A DNA stretch of 64,000 nucleotides from Pseudomonas oryzihabitans (GTDB taxonomy: Bacteria; Pseudomonadota; Gammaproteobacteria; Pseudomonadales; Pseudomonadaceae), in contig NZ_CP102428.1 in NCBI RefSeq assembly GCF_024652905.1, forward strand, positions 3,456,001 to 3,520,000, read 5' to 3'. Numbering within the stretch: position 1 is the stretch's first letter; the number at the start of each line of letters is the position of its first letter. Below the pieces are notes generated by a model. That model had not been told where the DNA came from, did not search any database, and saw nothing but the letters and a program-made list of their open reading frames with translations. Position numbers and translations under genes: made by a program. This document shows, one piece after another, positions 16,986 through 25,124 of the stretch.

Positions 16986-18538
16986 TCCGCCTGGTCGTCC
17001 CCCTGCTGCTGGCGCTGCTGGCCGGCTGCGCCACGCCTATCCCGCGCCAAGCCTCCAAAGTCCTGCCGGTCGCCGGCACTGTCCTGGACAGCCAGGTACG
17101 CGCGGCCGGCGCCGCCCACCCGGGCCTCTCGGGCCTGCGCCTGCTGGAAACCAGCACCGATGCCTTCACCGCCCGTGCCGAGCTGATCCGCAAGGCCCAG
17201 CGCAGCCTGGACATCCAGTACTACATCGTCCACGACGGCCTGACCACGCGGCTGCTGGTCAACGAACTGCTCAAGGCGGCGGATCGCGGCGTGCGCATCC
17301 GCTTTCTCATCGATGACACCAGCAGCGACGGCAACGACTATCAGATCGCCGTGCTGGCCGCCCACCCCAACGTGCAGATCCGTGTCTTCAATCCGCTGCA
17401 CCTGGGCCGCAGCACCGGTCCGACCCGGGCCCTGGGCCGCCTGGTTGATCTCAACCACCAGCATCGACGCATGCACAACAAGCTGTGGCTGGCCGACGAC
17501 AGCGTGGCCATCGTCGGCGGCCGCAACCTGGGCGACGAGTACTTCGATGCCCGCCCGGAGATGAACTTCACCGATCTCGACCTGCTCGCCGCTGGCCCGG
17601 TGGCCCGGCAACTGGGCACCAGCTTCGACCAGTACTGGAACAGCCCCCTGAGCCAGCCGGCGCGGCGGCTGCGCTGGTTCGCGCCCTCGACCTCTGCCCT
17701 GGTGCGGCTGCGCGCACGGCTGCACCACTATCTCGACAGCGAGCGTACCCGCGACCTGGCGCTGTACAACCGCCTGCGCCGCTATGCCACCGCGCCCCAG
17801 CTCGACGGCTGGCTGCAGGAGCTGACCTGGGCTCACGCCCAGGCGTTCTGGGATGCACCGCGCAAGGTGCTGGCCGACGACGAGCCGGACTGGCAGCTGC
17901 TGCTGACCCGCCAGCTGCAACCGACCCTGGATGGCGCCCAGCATGAGCTGCTGCTGGTCTCCTCCTACTTCGTGCCCATGAATCAGGGGGTCGCCTACCT
18001 GGGCGGCCTGGCCGCCCGAGGGGTCGATGTCCGGGTGCTGACCAACGCCCTGGAAGCCACCGACGTGCCCGCCGTGCATGCCGGCTACGCGCCCTATCGC
18101 ACGGCCCTTCTGGCCCAGGGCGTCAAACTCTTCGAGCTGCGTGCCCGCCCGGACCAGAAACGATCCGCCCTGCCCTACAGCTTCGGCGAATCCGAATCCG
18201 AATCCAGCCTGCACAGCAAGGCCATGGCCATCGACGGGCGCTGGTCTTTTATCGGCTCCTTCAACTTCGATCCGCGCTCGGTGCTGTGGAACACCGAGGT
18301 TGGGGTACTGGTGGACAGCCCGGCCCTCACCGGTCGTCTGCGGCAGCTGATGCTGCAGGGCATGGACCCCAGCGTGTCCTACGCGGTGCAACGCAGCGAA
18401 GATCAGGGACGGGTGCATCTCCAGTGGGTCAGCGAGCGCAATGGCGAGCCCCGGGTGTTGCACCACGAGCCCGGCAGCGCCTGGCGCCGCTTCAACGCCT
18501 GGGTGGTCAAGGCAGTGGGGCTGGAGCGGATGCTCTAG
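16982..18538 (+). CDS. Phospholipase D-superfamily lipoprotein (cardiolipin synthase C-like)
   Basis: 518 residues from a GTG overlapping the previous stop (GTGA). This start gives a lipoprotein signal peptide with lipobox LAGC near residue 17; the far-upstream in-frame starts give no sensible protein. Two HKD motifs, HNKLWLADDSVAIVGGRN and LHSKAMAIDG....GSFNFDPRS, define the phospholipase D superfamily. The closest functional class is the ClsC/YmdC type, which makes cardiolipin from two phospholipids, though a periplasm-facing lipoprotein could be a different phosphodiesterase. Translational coupling to pauB4 is unexplained. A 114-bp tandem repeat follows. Confidence 0.84.
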   Translation: MIRLVVPLLLALLAGCATPIPRQASKVLPVAGTVLDSQVRAAGAAHPGLSGLRLLETSTDAFTARAELIRKAQRSLDIQYYIVHDGLTTRLLVNELLKAADRGVRIRFLIDDTSSDGNDYQIAVLAAHPNVQIRVFNPLHLGRSTGPTRALGRLVDLNHQHRRMHNKLWLADDSVAIVGGRNLGDEYFDARPEMNFTDLDLLAAGPVARQLGTSFDQYWNSPLSQPARRLRWFAPSTSALVRLRARLHHYLDSERTRDLALYNRLRRYATAPQLDGWLQELTWAHAQAFWDAPRKVLADDEPDWQLLLTRQLQPTLDGAQHELLLVSSYFVPMNQGVAYLGGLAARGVDVRVLTNALEATDVPAVHAGYAPYRTALLAQGVKLFELRARPDQKRSALPYSFGESESESSLHSKAMAIDGRWSFIGSFNFDPRSVLWNTEVGVLVDSPALTGRLRQLMLQGMDPSVSYAVQRSEDQGRVHLQWVSERNGEPRVLHHEPGSAWRRFNAWVVKAVGLERML

Positions 18539-18573
18539 GCTTCGCCCTCACCCAGAGCGAGAGGGCGTTGGAT

Positions 18574-18893
18574 CGTAGGTTGGGCTGAGACAGCTCCATC
18601 ATCGAAGCCCAACAACAGGCACCGCGCCAACCCCGTTGGGCTTCGCTCACGCTCAACCCAACCTACGCGAGCCAGCGGCTGGACGCCCGTAGGTTGGGCT
18701 GAGACGGCTCCATCGTCGAAGCCCAACAACAGGCACCGTGCCAACCCCGTTGGGCTTCGCTGCCGCTCAGCCCAACCTACGCGAGCCAACGGCTGGACGC
18801 CCGTAGGTTGGGCTGAGACAGCTCCATCGTCGAAGCCCAACAACCAGCACGGTGCCTGTTGTTGGGCTTCGCTGGCGCTCAACCCAACCTACG
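18574..18893. repeat. Three tandem copies of a 114-bp palindromic repeat
   Basis: Units start at 18574, 18688 and 18802, an exact 114-bp period. Each begins CGTAGGTTGGGCTGAGAC, contains CGAAGCCCAACAAC and GTTGGGCTTCGCT, and ends CAACCCAACCTACG or CAGCCCAACCTACG, so each unit is a long imperfect palindrome. In the third unit the central part is reverse-complemented relative to units one and two. The gap 18539-19029 otherwise holds only a short REP half-site at its start and the bioB upstream region. Confidence 0.9.
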
Positions 18894-18947
18894 ACTCGGT
18901 CAATCCCCCTGCAAAAAATCCGGTAATTGGTCATTTTATGAGCAGTA

Positions 18948-18975
18948 GTCGACCAACACTTCGGCTAAGGTCGAC
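18948..18975. promoter_or_regulatory. Inverted repeat upstream of bioB, possible operator
   Basis: GTCGACC at 18948-18954 and GGTCGAC at 18969-18975 form a perfect 7-bp inverted repeat with a 14-base spacer, just after the AT-rich stretch around 18911-18940 that probably holds the bioB promoter. Operator function is inference. Confidence 0.35.
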
Positions 18976-19029
18976 CGCATTTACCGGCCTCGCTCCAGTA
19001 CTGGCCGTCCAATGCCTTGAGGATCTCCC

Positions 19030-20079
19030 ATGAGCGCTACCGCCCTGCGTCACGACTGGACTCTTGCCGAAGTCCGCGCCCTGTTCCAGCAGCCTTTCAA
19101 CGACCTGCTGTTCCAGGCCCAGGGCGTGCACCGCCAGCACTTCGATCCCAATCGCGTGCAGGTCTCCACCCTGCTGTCGATCAAGACCGGCGCCTGTCCG
19201 GAAGACTGCAAGTACTGCCCCCAGTCCGGCCACTACAACACCGGCCTGGAAAAGGAAAAGCTGATGGAGGTGCAGAAGGTGCTGGAGGCGGCCGCCGAGG
19301 CCAAGGCCATCGGCTCCACCCGTTTCTGCATGGGCGCCGCCTGGAAGCACCCCTCCGCCAAGGACATGCCCTACGTCCTGCAGATGGTGCAGGGCGTGAA
19401 GGCCCTGGGCCTGGAAACCTGCATGACCCTCGGCCGCCTGGACCAGGAGCAGACCCGCGCCCTGGCCGACGCCGGCCTGGACTACTACAACCACAACCTG
19501 GACACCTCGCCGGAGTTCTACGGCAACATCATCACCACCCGCACCTACGGCGAGCGCCTGCAGACCCTGGCCTACGTCCGCGAAGCCGGGATGAAGATCT
19601 GCTCCGGCGGCATCCTCGGCATGGGCGAATCGGTGGATGACCGCGCCGGCCTCTTGATCCAGCTGGCCAACCTGCCCGAGCACCCCGAGTCGGTGCCGAT
19701 CAACATGTTGGTCAAGGTCCAGGGCACCCCGCTGGCCGAGGAAAAGGACGTCGACCCCTTCGACTTCATCCGCACCCTGGCGGTGGCACGCATCCTCATG
19801 CCCAAGTCCCACGTGCGCCTCTCCGCCGGTCGCGAGCAGATGAACGAGCAGATGCAGTCCCTGGCCTTCCTGGCCGGCGCCAATTCCATCTTCTACGGCG
19901 AGAAACTGCTGACCACTGGCAACCCCCAGGCCGACAAGGACATGCAGCTGTTCGCCCGCCTCGGCATCCAGCCCGAAGCCCGCGAAGAACACGCCGACGA
20001 GGTACACCAGGCCGCCATCGAGCAGGCCCTGGTGGAGCAGCGCAACGGCGAGCTCTTCTACGACGCCGCCACCGCCTGA
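19030..20079 (+). CDS. bioB: Biotin synthase
   Basis: Radical-SAM enzyme inserting sulfur into dethiobiotin, the last step of biotin synthesis. 349 residues. The radical-SAM cluster CPEDCKYC is at 56-63 (Cys56, Cys60, Cys63), followed by [16 protein letters not shown] and ETCMTLG are family signatures. First gene of bioBFHCD on the plus strand. Confidence 0.97.
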   Translation: MSATALRHDWTLAEVRALFQQPFNDLLFQAQGVHRQHFDPNRVQVSTLLSIKTGACPEDCKYCPQSGHYNTGLEKEKLMEVQKVLEAAAEAKAIGSTRFCMGAAWKHPSAKDMPYVLQMVQGVKALGLETCMTLGRLDQEQTRALADAGLDYYNHNLDTSPEFYGNIITTRTYGERLQTLAYVREAGMKICSGGILGMGESVDDRAGLLIQLANLPEHPESVPINMLVKVQGTPLAEEKDVDPFDFIRTLAVARILMPKSHVRLSAGREQMNEQMQSLAFLAGANSIFYGEKLLTTGNPQADKDMQLFARLGIQPEAREEHADEVHQAAIEQALVEQRNGELFYDAATA

Positions 20080-20086
20080 CCCTCAC

Positions 20087-20136
20087 GCCCCTCAACCCAA
20101 CCCTCTCCCCCTCGGGAGAGGGTTGGGTTGAGGGGC
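20087..20136. repeat. Perfect 23-bp hairpin (REP-like) between bioB and bioF
   Basis: Arms 20087-20109 and 20114-20136 are perfectly complementary around a four-base loop. The sequence resembles the window's REP family but is lengthened by ACCCAAC/GTTGGGT. There is no T tract, so it is more likely an RNA-stabilising or attenuating hairpin within the operon than a full terminator. Confidence 0.85.
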
Positions 20137-20163
20137 TCTAACGACCACTGAGATACCCATCCC

Positions 20164-21339
20164 ATGGCCTTCGATCTCGCCGCCCGCCTGGCCCAGCGTC
20201 ACGCCGAGCACCTCTATCGGCGCCGCCCGCTGCTGGAGGCGCCCCAGGGTCCCGAGGTAGTGGTGGATTGCGAACCCCTGCTGGCCTTCTGCAGCAACGA
20301 TTACCTGGGCCTGGCCAATCATCCCCAGGTGATCGCCGCCCTGCGCAATGGCGCCGAGCGCTGGGGCGTGGGCGGTGGCGCCTCGCATCTGGTGATCGGC
20401 CACAGCGGCCCGCACCATCAGGTCGAAGAGGCTCTAGCCGAACTCACCGGTCGGCCGCGCGCCCTGCTGTTCTCCACCGGCTACATGGCCAACCTGGCGG
20501 CAGTCACCGCCCTGGTCGGTCGTGGCGACACGGTGCTGGAGGACCGCCTCAACCACGCCTCCCTGCTCGATGCCGGCCTGCTCAGCGGCGCGCGCTTCGG
20601 CCGCTATCTGCACAACGATCCGGCCAGCCTGGCCACGCGCCTGGCCAAGGCCGCGGGTGACACCCTGGTGGTCACCGACGGCGTCTTCAGCATGGACGGC
20701 GATCTGGCCGCCCTGCCTGAGCTCTGCCAGGTCGCCCAGCGTCACGGCGCCTGGACCCTGGTGGACGACGCCCACGGCATCGGCACCCTGGGCGCCACCG
20801 GCGGCGGCATCGTCGAGCACTTCGGCCTGGACCAGAGCCAGGTCCCGGTGCTGGTCGGCACCCTGGGCAAGGCCTGCGGCACCGCCGGGGCCTTCGTCGC
20901 CGGCAGCGAGGAGCTGATCGAGACGCTGATCCAGTTCGCCCGCCCCTACATCTACACCACCAGCCAGCCGCCGGCGGTGGCCTGCGCCACCCTGGCCGCC
21001 CTGCAGCTCGTCCGCGAAGAGGGCTGGCGCCGTGAGCTTCTGCACACTTTGATCCAGAGATTCCGCAGGGGCGCGACGGCCCTCGGCCTGGACCTTATGC
21101 TCAGCGCCACGCCGATCCAGCCGATCCTGGTCGGCGACAGCGCGCGCGCCCTCGCACTCTCCGCCGCCCTGCGCCGACGCGGGATCCTGGTCACCGCCAT
21201 CCGACCGCCCACCGTACCGGCCGGCAGTGCCCGCCTGCGGGTGACCCTGACGGCGGCCCATCGCGAAGCGCACGTGGACCTCTTGCTCGACGCTCTGGCC
21301 CAGGCCATGGCCGAATTACCGCCCGACGCGGATAAGTGA
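20164..21339 (+). CDS. bioF: 8-amino-7-oxononanoate synthase
   Basis: PLP enzyme condensing pimeloyl-ACP with L-alanine. 391 residues; [13 protein letters not shown] near the N terminus, [10 protein letters not shown] for the PLP-ring aspartate, and [13 protein letters not shown] with the PLP lysine. It follows bioB after an 84-bp gap containing a hairpin and is eight bases from bioH. Confidence 0.97.
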   Translation: MAFDLAARLAQRHAEHLYRRRPLLEAPQGPEVVVDCEPLLAFCSNDYLGLANHPQVIAALRNGAERWGVGGGASHLVIGHSGPHHQVEEALAELTGRPRALLFSTGYMANLAAVTALVGRGDTVLEDRLNHASLLDAGLLSGARFGRYLHNDPASLATRLAKAAGDTLVVTDGVFSMDGDLAALPELCQVAQRHGAWTLVDDAHGIGTLGATGGGIVEHFGLDQSQVPVLVGTLGKACGTAGAFVAGSEELIETLIQFARPYIYTTSQPPAVACATLAALQLVREEGWRRELLHTLIQRFRRGATALGLDLMLSATPIQPILVGDSARALALSAALRRRGILVTAIRPPTVPAGSARLRVTLTAAHREAHVDLLLDALAQAMAELPPDADK

Positions 21340-21346
21340 CCGACCA

Positions 21347-22072
21347 ATGCGCGATACCCTGATCTTGCTGCCCGGCTGGGGCCTGGGCAACGCTCCGCTG
21401 GAGCCCCTGCGTGACGAACTCGTCGAGCAGGAGCCCTTTCTCGACGTTCTGATCGAGCCACTGCCGACCCTGGCCGACACCCAGGACTGGTTCACCGACC
21501 TGGAAGCCCGCATCGCCGAGGGCGTCTGGCTGGGTGGCTGGTCGCTGGGCGGCATGCTCGCCAGCGAATTCACCCTGCGCCGCCCCGAGGGCGTGCACGG
21601 CCTCATCACCCTGGCCAGCAATCCCTGCTTCGTCGCCCGCGCCGGCTGGCAGACCGCCATGGCGCGCAGCGTCTTCACCGATTTCTTCGAGGCCTGCTCG
21701 CTGGACGCCGAGCTGACCCTCAAGCGCTTCACCCTGCTGGTGGCCCAGGGCGCGCGCGACAGCCGCACCCTCGCCCGCCAGTTGCAGGTAACCCTGCCCG
21801 AGGTCGATCCCGAGGCGGTCATCGCCGGCCTGGAGCTGCTCGCACGCCTGGACACCCGCGCCGCCCTGCAGGCCTTCAGCGGTCCCCAGCTGCACCTGTT
21901 CGGTGCCCATGACGCCCTGGTCCCGGCTACCGCCGCCCAGGCCTTGAGCGACGAGCTGCCCACCGCCCAGGTCGAGGTGCTGGAACATGCCAGCCATGGC
22001 CTGCCGCTGGAGCGCCCGGACGAGGTGGCCACCCGTATCCGTGAATTCATCTATGCAGGACGAGATGGCTGA
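21347..22072 (+). CDS. bioH: Pimeloyl-[ACP] methyl ester esterase
   Basis: Alpha/beta hydrolase of 241 residues that removes the methyl group from pimeloyl-ACP methyl ester, ending the BioC/BioH route. It has the nucleophile elbow GWSLGG, the acid in [10 protein letters not shown] and the histidine in [15 protein letters not shown]. Position between bioF and bioC confirms the assignment. Confidence 0.95.
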   Translation: MRDTLILLPGWGLGNAPLEPLRDELVEQEPFLDVLIEPLPTLADTQDWFTDLEARIAEGVWLGGWSLGGMLASEFTLRRPEGVHGLITLASNPCFVARAGWQTAMARSVFTDFFEACSLDAELTLKRFTLLVAQGARDSRTLARQLQVTLPEVDPEAVIAGLELLARLDTRAALQAFSGPQLHLFGAHDALVPATAAQALSDELPTAQVEVLEHASHGLPLERPDEVATRIREFIYAGRDG

Positions 22073-22850
22073 CGTATTGCCCGACAAGCGCCAGGTGGCG
22101 CTGTCCTTTTCCCGCGCCGCCGCGCAGTACGACGGCGCCGCCCTCCTGCAACGCCGGGTCGCCGATCGCCTACTCAGTCGGCTGCCCCTCCAGGCCCCGC
22201 AACGCTGGCTGGACCTGGGCAGCGGCACCGGCTATTGCAGCCGGGCCCTGGCCCGGTGCCATCCGCACGCCGAAGGCCTGGCCCTGGACCTGGCCCTCGG
22301 CATGCTCCGCCACGCCCGCGAGCAAGGTGCCGGCGCCCGCCACTACCTGACCGCCGACGCCGAGCGCCTGCCACTGCGCGCGGACTGCTGCGACCTCATC
22401 CTGTCCAGCCTGGCCCTGCAGTGGTGCCCGGACCTGCCCGCCGTGCTCGCCGAAGCGCGGCGCATCCTGCGGCCAGGCGGTGTACTGGCCTTCAGCAGCC
22501 TGGTCGAGGGCACCCTCGACGAATTGCGCCAGAGCTGGGCCCAGGTGGACGACCAGGTGCACGTCAATCGCTTCCGCCGCCAGGCGGCCTATGCCGACGC
22601 CGCCGCGGCCAGTGGCCTGCAGGTGCTGGGGCTGGACGTCGAGCCCGAGCGCCTGCACTTCCCTGACCTGCGCGCCCTGACCCAGCACCTCAAGGCCATC
22701 GGTGCCCACAACCTCAACCAGGGTCGCCCCCAGGGCCTCACCGGGCGCCAGCGGCTGGCGGCCTTTACCCGCGCCTATGAAAGCCTGCGCCAGCCCGCCG
22801 GCCTGCCGGCCACCTATCAGGTGATCCACGTTCTGCTCCGCAAGGAATGA
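22065..22850 (+). CDS. bioC: Malonyl-ACP O-methyltransferase
   Basis: SAM-dependent methyltransferase that starts pimelate synthesis by methylating malonyl-ACP. Motif I is [37 protein letters not shown] is typical of BioC. The start at 22065 ([23 protein letters not shown]) overlaps the bioH stop by eight bases with AGGA just upstream; ATG 22053 is the alternative. It ends overlapping or directly before bioD. Confidence 0.94.
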   Translation: MADVLPDKRQVALSFSRAAAQYDGAALLQRRVADRLLSRLPLQAPQRWLDLGSGTGYCSRALARCHPHAEGLALDLALGMLRHAREQGAGARHYLTADAERLPLRADCCDLILSSLALQWCPDLPAVLAEARRILRPGGVLAFSSLVEGTLDELRQSWAQVDDQVHVNRFRRQAAYADAAAASGLQVLGLDVEPERLHFPDLRALTQHLKAIGAHNLNQGRPQGLTGRQRLAAFTRAYESLRQPAGLPATYQVIHVLLRKE

Positions 22851-22855
22851 CCGCC

Positions 22856-23527
22856 ATGCCCGCCTATTTCGTCACCGGCACCGATACCGAGATCGGCAAG
22901 ACCACCATCGCCGCCGGCCTGCTGCATCGGGCCCGCCAGCAGGGCCTCGCCACCGCCGGGGTCAAGCCGGTGGCCTCCGGTTGCGAACGCACCGCCGACG
23001 GCCTGCGCAACGGTGATGCCCTGGCGCTGCTGGGCGAGACCTCGCTGCCGCTCGGCTATGCCGACATCAATCCCATCGCCCTGGAGCCGGCCATCGCGCC
23101 GCACCTGGCCGCCCGCGAGGCGGGTATCGACCTCAGCGTCGCCGCCCTGGCCGCGCCGGTGCGCCGGATCCTGGCGCTGCAGGCCGACTTCACCCTGGTG
23201 GAAGGCGCCGGTGGCTGGCGCGTGCCCCTGGCCGGCCGCGAGTCGCTCTCCGACCTCGCCCGCGAACTGGGCCTGCCGGTGATCCTGGTGGTCGGGGTGC
23301 GCCTGGGCTGCATCAACCACGCCCTGCTCAGCGCCGAGGCCATCCTCGCCGACGGCCTGCCGCTGGCCGGCTGGGTAGCCAATCTGGTAGCCCCGGCCAC
23401 CCTGCGCCTGGACGACAACCTCGCCACCCTGCACGAGCGCCTGCCAGCGCCCTGCCTGGGCACGGTGCCGCACCTGGCTGCGGCCACTCCCGCCGCGGTC
23501 GCGGCGCACCTGCGCCTGCCGGGCTGA
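22856..23527 (+). CDS. bioD: Dethiobiotin synthetase
   Basis: ATP-dependent enzyme forming the ureido ring of dethiobiotin. 223 residues; P-loop FVTGTDTEIGKTT at the N terminus, GVKPVASGCE, and VEGAGGWRVPL. Two ATGs are possible: 22847 overlaps the bioC stop as ATGA, and 22856 has AAGGA at nine bases. I prefer 22856. Last gene of the biotin operon. Confidence 0.95.
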   Translation: MPAYFVTGTDTEIGKTTIAAGLLHRARQQGLATAGVKPVASGCERTADGLRNGDALALLGETSLPLGYADINPIALEPAIAPHLAAREAGIDLSVAALAAPVRRILALQADFTLVEGAGGWRVPLAGRESLSDLARELGLPVILVVGVRLGCINHALLSAEAILADGLPLAGWVANLVAPATLRLDDNLATLHERLPAPCLGTVPHLAAATPAAVAAHLRLPG

Positions 23528-23603
23528 TATCAGTCTTTCGGGCGATGGCCGCAGGGCCAGGCCGGCGGCAGACTGCCCTGTCTGCCGCTACCGGATTCGC
23601 CCC

Positions 23604-24716
23604 GTGCCCACTTCCACGTTCCTGACCTGCCTGGGCCTGCTTGGCCTGACCAGCACCGCCTGGGCGCTGGACAACCAGACCCTCGTGGATCAGCGCGGCG
23701 AGCGCCTTGGCGCCTTCCTCACCCAGGAACCCGATACCCGCCAGGGCAGCCTGGAAGTCGTCCAGACCGGTCGCGCCAGCAAGGCCTATCTCACCCAGCG
23801 CGACTCCCAGGGCGACCGCACCCGCGTCGAGCAGGGCGGTGTCGGCAACTTCACCAATGTCACCCAGGCCGCCGGCGGCGCGCGCGAGATCGTCATCGAC
23901 CAGCGCGAGGCCAGCCAGAGCCATGCCTATGTCTACCAGGGCCACGGCCAGCGCGATGGGGTGGACATCCTCCAGAGCGGTCTGCAGAACGAAGCCCTGG
24001 TGCGCCAGGGTGGCGACGACCAGCGGATGCTCATCGAGCAGCAGGGCGCACGCAATCAACTGAGCCTGTTCCAGGACGGCCGCGACAGCGGTAGCCGCTC
24101 GCGACTCAGGCAGGTGGGCGACGATCATGTGCAGGATGTGCTGAGCCTGGGCGCGCGCAACGAGGTCGACCTGCTGCAGGGCGGCGACGCCAACCGGGCC
24201 GTGGTCGAGCAACGCGGTGACGACAACCAGGTCGGGGCCCGCCAGGGCGCGCGGCAGCAAGATGTCCAACTGATCCAGATCGGCAATCGCAACAGCGCGG
24301 CGGTGCAGCAGAACGGCCTTGAAAACAGCCCCCAGGTCGTCAACACGCGCCAGCTTGGCGACGACAATGCCGCCCAGGTGATCCTGACGGGCGATGGCAA
24401 CCACCTCGATCTGCAACAAGTGGGCAATCGCAACAGCGCCGGCGTCCTGATCGGCGGGGACGACTCCCGTCTGACCCTGGTCTCCCAGGGCAACGACAAC
24501 GAGGTCAGCGCGATCTGGATCGGCGACAACGTCGAGCTCGGCATCGAGCAGCTGGGCGATGGTCATTCCTTCCATGCAGGCCTGGGCAGCGACGCCCAGG
24601 TCAGCGCCAGCCAGCAGGGCGCTAGCCAATATGCCTCAGTCAGCCAGGCGAGCGCTGGCAACGCCGTCAACCTGAGCCAGAGCGGTCAGGACAACCGGGC
24701 GACGATTCAACAGTAG
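23604..24716 (+). CDS. Secreted curlin-repeat-like protein (orphan)
   Basis: 370 residues from a GTG, with a signal peptide ending in AWA around residue 20. Nearly the whole mature protein consists of irregular repeats of roughly 20-24 residues with the pattern Q.G..N.A.V.Q, for example IQIGNRNSAAVQQNG, LQQVGNRNSAGVLIGG and SQSGQDNRATIQQ. This is the CsgA/CsgB-type curlin beta-solenoid pattern, with unusually many Asp/Arg residues. None of csgDEFG lies nearby. It may form or nucleate an amyloid fibre, or be a non-fibrillar beta-solenoid. No ATG is available near the start, and the ribosome site is weak. Confidence 0.78.
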   Translation: MPTSTFLTCLGLLGLTSTAWALDNQTLVDQRGERLGAFLTQEPDTRQGSLEVVQTGRASKAYLTQRDSQGDRTRVEQGGVGNFTNVTQAAGGAREIVIDQREASQSHAYVYQGHGQRDGVDILQSGLQNEALVRQGGDDQRMLIEQQGARNQLSLFQDGRDSGSRSRLRQVGDDHVQDVLSLGARNEVDLLQGGDANRAVVEQRGDDNQVGARQGARQQDVQLIQIGNRNSAAVQQNGLENSPQVVNTRQLGDDNAAQVILTGDGNHLDLQQVGNRNSAGVLIGGDDSRLTLVSQGNDNEVSAIWIGDNVELGIEQLGDGHSFHAGLGSDAQVSASQQGASQYASVSQASAGNAVNLSQSGQDNRATIQQ

Positions 24717-24805
24717 CAGGACACAAGCGGTGACACGGCATGCTGGTTCTTTGACGTCAAAGCTGCTTCAATAGCCCTTTGACATCACCGTCGAGGACGC
24801 TGTCC

Positions 24806-25072
24806 ATGAACGTGACTTCAAGCAATACCCTCTACGCAGGGGTGCAGGCCTACCAGAACGGCAGCCGCACGGTCGAAAAGGCCGGTGTCGCCCTTGCCTC
24901 CCAGACCGCGCGCAACGAGCAGCAAGCCCTGGGCGCGACTACCAACAGCCAGGCCGATCTGGCCAGCGAACTGGTCAACCTGGATGTCGGCAAGTACCAG
25001 GCGCTGGCCGGTACCAAGGTCATGCAGGCCTCCCAGGAAACCCTGGGCCGGCTGCTCGATACTCGGGCCTGA
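24806..25072 (+). CDS. Small protein resembling the C-terminal end of flagellar hook/rod proteins
   Basis: 88 residues, no signal peptide or membrane helix. The C-terminal half (DLASELVNLDVGKYQALAGTKVMQ...LLDTRA) resembles the helical C-terminal segment of FlgE/FlgG-type proteins; the N-terminal SNTLYAGVQAYQNGSRTVEKAG echoes their N-terminal helix. Such short orphans recur in pseudomonads with no established function. ATG 24806 is preferred over the in-frame TTG at 24779. A shared intrinsic terminator separates it from the convergent chemoreceptor. Confidence 0.65.
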   Translation: MNVTSSNTLYAGVQAYQNGSRTVEKAGVALASQTARNEQQALGATTNSQADLASELVNLDVGKYQALAGTKVMQASQETLGRLLDTRA

Positions 25073-25091
25073 TCAGCAATTATGTGAGTGG

Positions 25092-25117
25092 AAGGGGCGC
25101 CCTGCGAGGCGCCCCTT
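25092..25117. terminator. Bidirectional intrinsic terminator
   Basis: Perfect 10-bp inverted repeat, AAGGGGCGCC (25092-25101) and GGCGCCCCTT (25108-25117) with a six-base loop, between convergent genes ending at 25072 and 25125. Confidence 0.85.
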
Positions 25118-25124
25118 CTGCGTT

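Noticed and set aside
18574-18893. Possible CRISPR array
   Set aside because: Whole 114-bp units are repeated, with no short repeat/variable spacer alternation and no cas genes.
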